64,000 nt of DNA from NCBI RefSeq assembly GCF_026340095.1, contig NZ_JAPEPO010000001.1:2758501-2822500 (forward strand). The letters are read 5' to 3'. Source of the DNA: Streptomyces sp. NBC_01446. GTDB taxonomy: Bacteria; Actinomycetota; Actinomycetes; Streptomycetales; Streptomycetaceae. Each line of letters begins with the position of its first letter. Position 1 is the stretch's first letter. Made by a program: the position numbers and the translations under genes. Shown here piece by piece: positions 32,557 through 39,796 of the stretch. The notes beneath the pieces are model-generated. The model did not search any database, had not been told where the DNA came from, and saw only the letters and a program-made list of their open reading frames with translations.

Positions 32557-33243
32557 CTATTCGGGGGTGGCGTCGAGCGCGTGGCCGACGAGGGCCAGGA
32601 GGGTCTCGACGACCGAGATGCGCTGCCGCGCGTCCATGATGAGGACAGGGATGTGCGGCGGCACCGTCAGGGCCTCGCGCACGTCGGCGGCCGCGAACTC
32701 GTCGGAGCCGTCGAAGTGGTTGACGGCGACGACGTACGGGAGCCCGCAGCTCTCGAAGTAGTCGAGGGCCGGGAAGCAGTCGGGCAGCCGCCGGGTGTCG
32801 GCGAGCACGACCGCGCCGATCGCGCCGCGCACCAGGTCGTCCCACATGAACCAGAAGCGCTGCTGCCCCGGTGTGCCGAAGAGGTAGAGCACCAGGTCGT
32901 CGTCGAGCGTGATCCGCCCGAAGTCCATGGCGACCGTGGTCGTGGTCTTGTCGGGGGTGGCGGTGAGGTCGTCGGTCTCCTCACTCGCCTGGGTCATCAG
33001 CGCCTCCGTCTGGAGGGGCTGGATCTCCGAGACGGCGGTGACGAGTGTGGTCTTGCCGACGCCGAAGCCGCCGGCCACCACTATCTTCGTGGCGATCGGG
33101 GCGCGGGTGCGGTCCGTCTGCCAGGCCTGGAGCTCCTCCTGGGGCTCGAAGGCGACGGCATCACGGCCGGACGACGGCTGGGCAGGTACGAAGGCGGGCG
33201 TGGTGGCGCCCTCGGTGACGCCTTCAGAGACGACGGAGTCCAC
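32557..33243 (-). CDS. Conservon small GTPase (CvnD)
   Basis: A 228-residue protein. After a disordered 45-residue start it has the P-loop GGFGVGKTT (residues 58-66), a switch region TTTTVAMDFGRI, LFGTPGQQRF as the DxxG-type G3 motif, and NHFDGSD as G4. It belongs to the Rap/Ras-like GTPases found in conservons. It overlaps the upstream CvnC gene by 20 bp. It is thought to act as switch in a membrane-associated complex with CvnA-C. The effector is unknown; the downstream monooxygenase is a candidate output. Confidence 0.93.
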   Translation of the reverse strand: MDSVVSEGVTEGATTPAFVPAQPSSGRDAVAFEPQEELQAWQTDRTRAPIATKIVVAGGFGVGKTTLVTAVSEIQPLQTEALMTQASEETDDLTATPDKTTTTVAMDFGRITLDDDLVLYLFGTPGQQRFWFMWDDLVRGAIGAVVLADTRRLPDCFPALDYFESCGLPYVVAVNHFDGSDEFAAADVREALTVPPHIPVLIMDARQRISVVETLLALVGHALDATPE

Positions 33244-33649
33244 TCAGCACCCTTTCAAGCAGTGCGCGGTCCGGCTGGCCCGGGCCGTGGCCGGTTCCGT
33301 AAACGCGGATCTTTCCCTGGTCGGCGAGGTCGCTGAGCAGTACGCGGACCACGCCGAGGGGCATCTTCAGGAGCGCTGCGATCTCGGCGACCGTGCGCAT
33401 GCGGCGGCACAGCTCCACGATCGCCCGCATCTCCGGCATGATCCGTGTCGAGAGCGTGCCCTGGCCTATCTCGAGGCGTTCCTCGGGCGCTTCGAGCGCG
33501 GCGACGAACGTCTCGACGAGCAGCACATGGCCGAAGCGGGTGCGGCCGCCGGTGAGCGAGTAGGGGCGCACCCGGGCCGGCTTGCGGTCGCCGCCCCGGG
33601 TGGGAAGTTTCGGGCCGCCGGTACTGAGATTCGTGATGCTGCTGCTCAC
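33224..33649 (-). CDS. Conservon DUF742 protein (CvnC)
   Basis: A 141-residue protein. DUF742 proteins carry a winged-helix-like fold: RPYSLTGGRTRFGHVLLVETFV, EMRAIVELCRRMRTVAEIAALLKMPLGVVRVLLSDLADQGKIRVY, quoted in parts. It overlaps the CvnB stop codon as ATGA and the CvnD start by 20 bp, so the four genes are translationally coupled. Its role in the conservon complex is not settled. Confidence 0.92.
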   Translation of the reverse strand: MSSSITNLSTGGPKLPTRGGDRKPARVRPYSLTGGRTRFGHVLLVETFVAALEAPEERLEIGQGTLSTRIMPEMRAIVELCRRMRTVAEIAALLKMPLGVVRVLLSDLADQGKIRVYGTGHGPGQPDRALLERVLSGLRRL

Positions 33650-34149
33650 TTGGCGTTCTCCATCGACTGGCGCAGTTCACTGCGGAGTTCGGGCGTGAGG
33701 ACGTGCCCGGCACGGCCGACGAAGAGCGCCATGTGATAGGCGACGACGCTCATGTCGCAGTCCGGGGTGGCGTGCACGCCGAGCAGTGAGCCGTCGCTGA
33801 TGGACATGACGAAGAGGCTGCCTTCCTCCATCGCGACCATGGTCTGCTTGACGCTGCCGCCGTCCATCAGCTTGGCGGCGCCGATGGTGAGGCTGCCGAC
33901 GCCGGACACGATCGTGGCCAGGTCGGCGCTGGATCCCTTGGGTCCGCCGCTGTGGTCGGCGGGGCGCTCACTGTTCCTGCCGGGGTCGGAGGAGAGCAGG
34001 AGCAGCCCGTCGGAGGAGACGACCGCGACCGAGAGGAGCCCTGGCACCTCCTCCACCAGATTGGTCAGCAGCCAGTGCAGGTTGCGGGCTTCGGTGCTGA
34101 GTCCGAATCCAGGGGTGGACGCACTCGGCGTGCGACTGGGCGCAGTCAA
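33646..34149 (-). CDS. Conservon roadblock/LC7 protein (CvnB)
   Basis: A 167-residue protein starting at TTG 34149, which overlaps the CvnA stop codon (TTGA) and has GAGGAGG upstream. The roadblock/LC7 domain (about 20-140) shows LHWLLTNLVEEVPGLLSVAVVSSDGLLL and ATIVSGVGSLTIGAAKLMDGG, quoted in part. These proteins act as GTPase-activating or scaffold factors for the MglA/Rap-like GTPase. The start codon choice is unusual but well supported by the overlap. Confidence 0.92.
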   Translation of the reverse strand: MTAPSRTPSASTPGFGLSTEARNLHWLLTNLVEEVPGLLSVAVVSSDGLLLLSSDPGRNSERPADHSGGPKGSSADLATIVSGVGSLTIGAAKLMDGGSVKQTMVAMEEGSLFVMSISDGSLLGVHATPDCDMSVVAYHMALFVGRAGHVLTPELRSELRQSMENAK

Positions 34150-37034
34150 CTGCTTGCCTCCTCGACTGTGTCCCCCTTGGGTTCTGCGGACGGATCCGTT
34201 CCGCCGATCTCGGCCTCGACGTCCCGCCGGCCTTTGTTGGCCCCCTGGTGGAATCCGCCGAGGCGGCGGCGCAGGGCGTCGGCGTCGACGGATCCGGTGC
34301 GCGGCGCCGCGGCGGGCGCGGGGGCCGAGATCTTGGGGGTCCTCTTGGGCAGGCCCTTGTCCGTGACGCGCTCCCACTGCGAGGTGCGGGCCGCGGGGAT
34401 CACGGGCTCGCCCGCCGCCTCGGGGGCGGGAGGCGTGTCGGCCTTGGGCCGGGTGGGCAGGCCCGGGATGCCGCTGGTCTCCGCGGTGCCTGTCTCGTCG
34501 GCGACCCGCTCGTGCGCGGGCTCGTCGTCGAGGTGCAGGGGCCGCGGCGCGGGCTCGGGGGCCGCCGCCGGTACGGGTCCCGGGTCGACGGCGCGTACCG
34601 GCTCCGGGTCGACGGCCGGGATCGGCGCGGTCAGGGTCATGGTCGTCTCGGCGGGCGACTCGACCGGGACCGTGGGCTGCGTGCGCTGCGGTTCGGGGTC
34701 CGCCTCGGGCTCCCGCGCCACTTCGGCGTCCGTTCCCGCTTCCCGGACGGCGTGCTCCGCCGCGGCGATCAGCGGGTCGTGGCCGTCCTTGGAACGGCTG
34801 CTCAGGACATTGGAGTTGGCCTCGGCCTCGGATCCGGGCAGGTGCACGGCGGGCGCGGCGCCGGCCACCGGGACCCGCGGGGGCGCGGCTGCCGCGGGGG
34901 CCGCCGCGAGGAGCGCCCTGGGCAGCACGATGACGACGGCGATCCCGCCCTGCTTCTGCTCGCGCAGCTGCACCCGCACACCGTGGCGCGCGGCGAGGCG
35001 GGCCACGACGTACAGGCCGAGGCCGAGGCCGTCACCGTCCTCGGGCTCGAACATCTCGTCGTCCGCGAAGGCGGCGAGGCGGGCGTTGAGCTCCTTCATC
35101 CGCTCGTCGGTCATGCCGATGCCCTCGTCCTGGACGGAGAGCATGACCTCGCCGCTCTCCAGGAGCCAGCCGGACACCTCGACGGAGGCGTCGGGCGGCG
35201 AGAACGAGGTGGCGTTCTCCAGGACTTCGGCGACGAGGTGGCTGAGGTCGTCGGCGGCGAACCCGGCGAGGTGCGCGTGCGGCGGGAGGGCGGAGATCCG
35301 GACCCGCTCGTAGCGCTCGATCTCGCTGACCGCGGCGCGCACGACGTCGACCAGCGGGACGGCGCCGGGGTTTCCGTGGCCGTGCTCGGCGCCGGCGAGG
35401 ACGAGGAGGTTCTCGCTGTGCCGCCGCATGACGGTGGCGAAGTGGTCGAGCTTGAAGAGGGTCGCGAGGCGCTCGGGGTCCTGCTCGCGCTCCTCCAGGT
35501 TCTCGATGACGCCGAGCTGGCGCTCCACGAGGCCGAGGGTGCGCAGGGCGAGATTCACGAACGTGCCGTGGATGCTGTGCCGGACCCGGTCCAGGTGCCC
35601 CGCGGCCGAGGCGAGTTCGGCGCGCAGCTTCTCGCGCTCGTCGGCCATGGTCGCGCGCTGGCCGATCAGGTGCTTGCGGTCGGCCTCGAGCGTGGTGAGG
35701 CGCTCGTGGAGGCCGAGTGCGTGCGCGTGCAGTGCGTTGACGGACCGTACGACCTGGGCGAACTCATCGTTGCGGCCGGTGAACTTGACCGGCTCCTCGC
35801 TCGCCGGGTCCGCGGCGAGCCGGGCCGAGCCGAGGCGGAGCACCGCGAGCGGCCTGGTCAGCGTGCGGGCCACGGCCATCGAGACGCCGACGGCGACGAG
35901 CAGGCACAGACCGGCCAGCGCGATACGGACCTCGAGCGCGGTGACGTCGTCGTCGCGCATCAGGGCGAGGTCCTTGGTGCGCCGGTCGTAGAGGGACGAC
36001 TCGGCGCCGCGCATCAGGTCGATACGGGCGGAGAGCGCGGCGTCGACGTTCTTGGGGCTGGCTGCGAGGTCGTCGGCGGACAGCGTGGGCTCGTCCGTGA
36101 GGGCGGCCAGGTACTTGTCGGCCTTGGTGACGTCGGGCCCGGTGACCGTGGCGCCGTAGGAGGCGACGGACGCGGCCGGGGCGGCGTCCTCGAAGTCGGC
36201 GAGCGCGGCCTGTTCGCGTACGTGGGCCTGCTGGGCGGCGGCGCTCAGGGCGTCGCGCTGCTTGCCGTCGGCGGAGTCCTGGGAGACGACCGTCTTCGGG
36301 AGTCCGGTGACCGGGTCGATGATCGTGGACGTCTGGTTGGTGCGGGGTACGGCGAACGCGGCGAGCAGGAGCCCGCGCGCGGCGGAGGCCTGCTCGACGG
36401 CCCGGTCGAGGTCGGCGAAGGCGTGCGCTCCGGAGCCCGCGCGGGGCGGGGTGCTCTCGGCGAGCTGCTCGGCGGTGCTGTGCAGCTCGTCGATCGCGCC
36501 GGAGTACGCCTTGTGCGCCTCGAGGGCGCTGCCCTTGCCGGTGAGCGCGGCCCGGCGGACGGCCGCGATGCCGGCGAGGTCGTGTCGCAGGGGGGCCGGG
36601 GCGTCGGTGCGGAGCTCATCGAGCTGCCGGTCGACGCGGGCGCTGCGGCTCTCGGAGAGCCCCTGTCCCTTGGGCCGCCCGGCGGCGATGAAGGCGGTGA
36701 CCTCGTCGCGCTCGTCGGCCAGGGAGTGGGAGAGCGTGACGGTCTGCTGGGTCCGTGCCGCGAGGTCGACGAGCTCCTGCGAGTCGCTGACCTGACCGGA
36801 CGCGGTCATGAGGGCGGGTGCGGCAGAACCGGCGATCGCCGCGGCGACGACCGCTACGGCGATGATGAGCCGGTTGCGCACCCGCGCGGTGCGTCGTCCT
36901 CCGGGGTCGGCGGGGGTGCCCGCCGGGGCGTGCGCGGCGGATCCCGCGGGAACCGTCGTGCGCCCCTCGTCCGCTTCGGAGGCCGCTTGCTTGCCCTTGC
37001 GTCGAGGCCGCATCTTCCGCACCGGTGCTCGCAT
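34146..37034 (-). CDS. Conservon sensor histidine kinase (CvnA)
   Basis: A 962-residue protein from ATG 37034; TTG 37076 is an alternative, though that TTG falls in a TTGACA sequence that may be the -35 box. Membrane helices lie near residues 52-75 and 370-392, with an extracytoplasmic region between them. A HAMP follows (ARTLTRPLAVL), then a coiled coil and an ATPase domain: LDHFATVMRRHSENLLVLAG, VLENATSFSPPDASV, QDEGIGMTD and GDGLGLGLYVVARLAARHG. The C-terminal 250 residues are a disordered Pro/Ala tail. Such kinases lead conservons that alter development and antibiotic production. Confidence 0.92.
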   Translation of the reverse strand: MRAPVRKMRPRRKGKQAASEADEGRTTVPAGSAAHAPAGTPADPGGRRTARVRNRLIIAVAVVAAAIAGSAAPALMTASGQVSDSQELVDLAARTQQTVTLSHSLADERDEVTAFIAAGRPKGQGLSESRSARVDRQLDELRTDAPAPLRHDLAGIAAVRRAALTGKGSALEAHKAYSGAIDELHSTAEQLAESTPPRAGSGAHAFADLDRAVEQASAARGLLLAAFAVPRTNQTSTIIDPVTGLPKTVVSQDSADGKQRDALSAAAQQAHVREQAALADFEDAAPAASVASYGATVTGPDVTKADKYLAALTDEPTLSADDLAASPKNVDAALSARIDLMRGAESSLYDRRTKDLALMRDDDVTALEVRIALAGLCLLVAVGVSMAVARTLTRPLAVLRLGSARLAADPASEEPVKFTGRNDEFAQVVRSVNALHAHALGLHERLTTLEADRKHLIGQRATMADEREKLRAELASAAGHLDRVRHSIHGTFVNLALRTLGLVERQLGVIENLEEREQDPERLATLFKLDHFATVMRRHSENLLVLAGAEHGHGNPGAVPLVDVVRAAVSEIERYERVRISALPPHAHLAGFAADDLSHLVAEVLENATSFSPPDASVEVSGWLLESGEVMLSVQDEGIGMTDERMKELNARLAAFADDEMFEPEDGDGLGLGLYVVARLAARHGVRVQLREQKQGGIAVVIVLPRALLAAAPAAAAPPRVPVAGAAPAVHLPGSEAEANSNVLSSRSKDGHDPLIAAAEHAVREAGTDAEVAREPEADPEPQRTQPTVPVESPAETTMTLTAPIPAVDPEPVRAVDPGPVPAAAPEPAPRPLHLDDEPAHERVADETGTAETSGIPGLPTRPKADTPPAPEAAGEPVIPAARTSQWERVTDKGLPKRTPKISAPAPAAAPRTGSVDADALRRRLGGFHQGANKGRRDVEAEIGGTDPSAEPKGDTVEEASS

Positions 37035-37378
37035 TCCTGACTCGTCTACCCATGGGCCCGGGTGACGATCTGTCAACGCGCGCGCCCCCTGGTATGGCTC
37101 CAGACCATTCCAGTGCCGGTGAGCAGTGGTCGCGCATCACCTAGCCAGCCACCCGAAGGAGTGAACATCGAGCGGGAGTTGGGGAGCAAGTCCCGGTGGC
37201 ATGGGCACGGGGCCCGAACGGGGCGCCGGTTGGACGTCTCTCACAGGCTTTGGCAAGATGCCCCGCCACTCCCCGACGGAGTTGATCATTCCGGTCGAAA
37301 CCAGGCGTCTGACCTGCCGATGCGACCCAACTCCCGGCTCAACGGGCCTCTTGTGAAGGCCTCGTGCAGACTGGCCGG
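37035..37378. other. Divergent promoter region, conservon and PP2C
   Basis: This 344-bp stretch has no gene. A TTGACA on the minus strand (37076-37071) lies in the right place for the conservon promoter. On the plus strand no confident promoter hexamers were found for the PP2C gene. Confidence 0.4.
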
Positions 37379-38167
37379 ATGCGCATCGAACTCGCGACGG
37401 AGCCCGGAAACCCCGACCGGCCCAACGAGGACTTCGCCTCGGCGGCCGTACCCGCCTCCGGACAAGGGGGAACGCTGGTGGTCCTGGACGGGGTCACACC
37501 ACCCCGGGGCGAGAGCGGCTGTCTGCATTCCGTCCCCTGGTTCACGGCCCGGCTGGGCGGCGCACTGGGTGAACTGTCCGTTTCGCGGCGGGATATGACG
37601 TTGACCGCCGTCCTCGCCGAGGCAATCCGCCGCACCGCCGACGCCCATCGGCAAGCCTGTGACCTTTCTCACCCGCGTACGCCCCAGGCAACCGTGGTCC
37701 TGGCGCGGTGGGACGCGGAGCGGGTCGAGTATCTGGTGCTGTCCGACTCGGTGTTGCTGGTCGAGGCCGCGTCCGGATCTGTCACGGCACTGGTGGACGA
37801 CCGGCTCGACCGCGTGCCGCGCTCCCTTCTCGTCTCGGACGAGGTGGCCGACGCGACCGTGCGCAACAAGGAGGGCGGCTTCTTCACGGCCGCCGCCGAC
37901 CCCTCGGCCGCCGCCCGAGCGGTCACGGGTGAACTCCCCCGCGCGCGGGCGCGCACGCTCGTGGCGCTGACCGACGGAGTCACGCGCTGGGTCGAGAAGT
38001 TCCGCGAGGGCGACTGGGCGGACCTGTTCGCGCTCGTACGCAAGGAGGGCGCCGAGGCGGCGATCGCCCGCGTACGGGCCCTGGAGGACGCGGACGAGCG
38101 GGACCGGGTCTTCCTGCGGCGCAGCAAGACCCACGACGACGCGACGGCGGTGTACGTGGAGCTGTAG
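37379..38167 (+). CDS. PP2C-type protein phosphatase domain protein
   Basis: A 262-residue protein from ATG 37379. PP2C motifs are partly seen: NPDRPNEDF (motif with the first metal-ligand Asp replaced by Glu-Asp), LVVLDGVTPPRGESGC in place of the usual DGMGG, LVALTDGVTRWVEKF and KTHDDATAVYV at the end. The core metal residues D59-like and DD at the end exist, so catalysis is possible. The protein is cytoplasmic and short. It lies divergent from the conservon, which may be coincidence. Confidence 0.8.
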   Translation: MRIELATEPGNPDRPNEDFASAAVPASGQGGTLVVLDGVTPPRGESGCLHSVPWFTARLGGALGELSVSRRDMTLTAVLAEAIRRTADAHRQACDLSHPRTPQATVVLARWDAERVEYLVLSDSVLLVEAASGSVTALVDDRLDRVPRSLLVSDEVADATVRNKEGGFFTAAADPSAAARAVTGELPRARARTLVALTDGVTRWVEKFREGDWADLFALVRKEGAEAAIARVRALEDADERDRVFLRRSKTHDDATAVYVEL

Positions 38168-38176
38168 GCCCTGGCT

Positions 38177-38680
38177 CTAGCTCTCGGCGCCCGCGTTCAA
38201 CTGGTGAAGCAGCCGAGCCAGTTCCGCCACCTCGCTGCGGTCCCAGCCCGCGAGCTGGCGCACGTACGTGGCACGGCGGGCGTCGCGGACCTGCCGGAAG
38301 TTGGCGCGGCCCTCGTCGGTGAGGTGCACGAGCCAGGCGCGGCCGTCGGCGGGGTCGGGTTCGCGGGCGACGAGACCGAGGTCCTCAAGGGCGCGCAGCT
38401 GCCGGCTCATGGTGGCCTTGCCGACGCCGACGTACGCGGCGAGTTCCGTGGCCCGCTGCCGGCCGCACTCCTCCAGGCGCGCGAGGAGTCCGTAGGCGGC
38501 GGGTTCGAGGTCCGGGTGTACGGCGCGCGCCATCTCGCCGGAGGACGCGCGGGCTCGCCTGAGGAAGACCGTCAACTCCCTTTCCAGGGACAAGAATTCG
38601 TGGTCCACACCACTCTCCGTCGCGTCGAATTCGGCGCCCGGCCGCGCGCCGTTCCCGTCCTCGTGCACGTCAGCACCCAT
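38177..38680 (-). CDS. MarR-family regulator
   Basis: A 167-residue protein. The winged helix covers about 65-130: AAYGLLARLEECGRQRATELAAYVGVGKATMSRQLRALEDLGLVAREPDPADGRAWLVHLTDEG, quoted in part, with the D-x-R wing motif DPADGR. It is convergent with the PP2C gene (9 bp between) and divergent from the muramidase. The ligand is unknown; a pair of GACATGTC palindromes before the muramidase is one possible target. Confidence 0.88.
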   Translation of the reverse strand: MGADVHEDGNGARPGAEFDATESGVDHEFLSLERELTVFLRRARASSGEMARAVHPDLEPAAYGLLARLEECGRQRATELAAYVGVGKATMSRQLRALEDLGLVAREPDPADGRAWLVHLTDEGRANFRQVRDARRATYVRQLAGWDRSEVAELARLLHQLNAGAES

Positions 38681-38818
38681 GCCAGGGTTTCCCGTTTCTG
38701 AAAGTTTCCGCCATTCGCGGCCATTGCCGCAGCTCCGCCAGTATTTCGCAGGAGTAGACCAACGGCAGCATCCGGGCCCCCTTCCCTCCAGGCGGTCTAC
38801 GTGCGTAGCTTCATTGGT

Positions 38819-38843
38819 GACATGTCCACACCAGCGACATGTC
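38819..38843. promoter_or_regulatory. Paired GACATGTC palindromes before the muramidase gene
   Basis: GACATGTC occurs at 38819-38826 and 38836-38843, centres 17 bp apart, 56-80 bp before the start codon. Each is a perfect 8-bp palindrome. This could be the operator for the divergent MarR protein or for another factor; no known consensus was matched. Confidence 0.5.
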
Positions 38844-38898
38844 GAAAGGTCCCCCCACCGAGCTCACAGAAGCTCAACGAGGCCTTCGGAGGCACGCA

Positions 38899-39732
38899 AT
38901 GCCCGTGCACAGATCCGGAACCGTCCGCCGCCCGCGCCTCAGGCGCTTCCCGGCGGCCGGAGTCATCCTCGCAGCGCTCTCGCTGCTGTTCACCCTGCCC
39001 ACCGCGGCCCAGGCCGCCGACGTCCCCGCCCGTGGCTCCGCCACGATGGGCATGGGCGTCGCCGAGCACGACGGTCGAGGCGGTCTGCCCGCCGGCGACA
39101 AGGCCGTCCAGACCGAGGGCGTGGACACCAGCAGCCACAACGGCAACGTGGCCTGGTCGACGCTCTGGAACAGCGGCGTGAAGTGGGCCTACGTCAAGGC
39201 CACGGAAGGCACGTACTACACGAACCCGTACTTCGCCCAGCAGTACAACGGCTCCTACGACGTCGGCATGATCCGCGGCGCGTACCACTTCGCGACCCCG
39301 GACACGACGACCGGCGCCGCCCAGGCCAACTACTTCGTGGACCACGGGGGCGGCTGGTCCCGGGACGGCAGGACCCTGCCGGGCGCGCTCGACATCGAGT
39401 GGAACCCGTACGGCGCGTCCTGCTACGGCAAGACCGCGGCCGGAATGGTCAGCTGGATCCGCGACTTCCTGAACCAGTACAAGGCCCGCACCGGACGCGA
39501 CGCCGTCATCTACACGGCGACGAGCTGGTGGACCGAGTGCACCGGCAACTCCAGCGCGTTCGGGGCGACCAACCCGCTCTGGATCGCGCGCTACAACACC
39601 GACCCGGGCACGCTCCCGGCCGGCTGGGGCTACTACACGATGTGGCAGTACACGTCGTCCGGCCCGACGGTCGGCGACCACAGCAAGTTCAACGGCGCCT
39701 ACGACCGGCTGCAGGCACTGGCCAACGGCTGA
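38899..39732 (+). CDS. GH25 muramidase (N-acetylmuramidase, lysozyme)
   Basis: A 277-residue secreted enzyme from ATG 38899 (GGAGG nine bases upstream). Residues 1-38 form a signal peptide with a basic start. The GH25 domain begins GVDTSSHNGNVAWSTLWNSGVKWAYVKATEGTYY, quoted in part; the catalytic acids are in GVDTS, ALDIEW (Asp-Ile-Glu) and the later WQYTS region. It hydrolyses beta-1,4 bonds between MurNAc and GlcNAc, like the Streptomyces cellosyl/mutanolysin enzymes. No extra cell-wall-binding domain is present. Confidence 0.94.
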   Translation: MPVHRSGTVRRPRLRRFPAAGVILAALSLLFTLPTAAQAADVPARGSATMGMGVAEHDGRGGLPAGDKAVQTEGVDTSSHNGNVAWSTLWNSGVKWAYVKATEGTYYTNPYFAQQYNGSYDVGMIRGAYHFATPDTTTGAAQANYFVDHGGGWSRDGRTLPGALDIEWNPYGASCYGKTAAGMVSWIRDFLNQYKARTGRDAVIYTATSWWTECTGNSSAFGATNPLWIARYNTDPGTLPAGWGYYTMWQYTSSGPTVGDHSKFNGAYDRLQALANG

Positions 39733-39749
39733 GCCTGCGAGCGAGCGGA

Positions 39750-39783
39750 GAGCGGCCGGACTCCCCCAGGGGTCCGGCCGCTC
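39750..39783. terminator. Bidirectional terminator
   Basis: GAGCGGCCGGAC and its complement (12-bp perfect arms) around a 10-nt loop, between the convergent muramidase and M4 protease genes. Confidence 0.85.
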
Positions 39784-39796
39784 GTGCGAGGGCGGG

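Noticed and set aside
34248..37040. 930-codon plus-strand open frame opposite CvnA
   Set aside because: No recognisable domain; the minus strand has intact kinase motifs and overlaps CvnB as expected.
37096..37125. TGGT/ACCA inverted half-sites that resemble a DasR site
   Set aside because: The centre is 10 bp and unlike the DasR consensus, so I do not call it a regulatory site.
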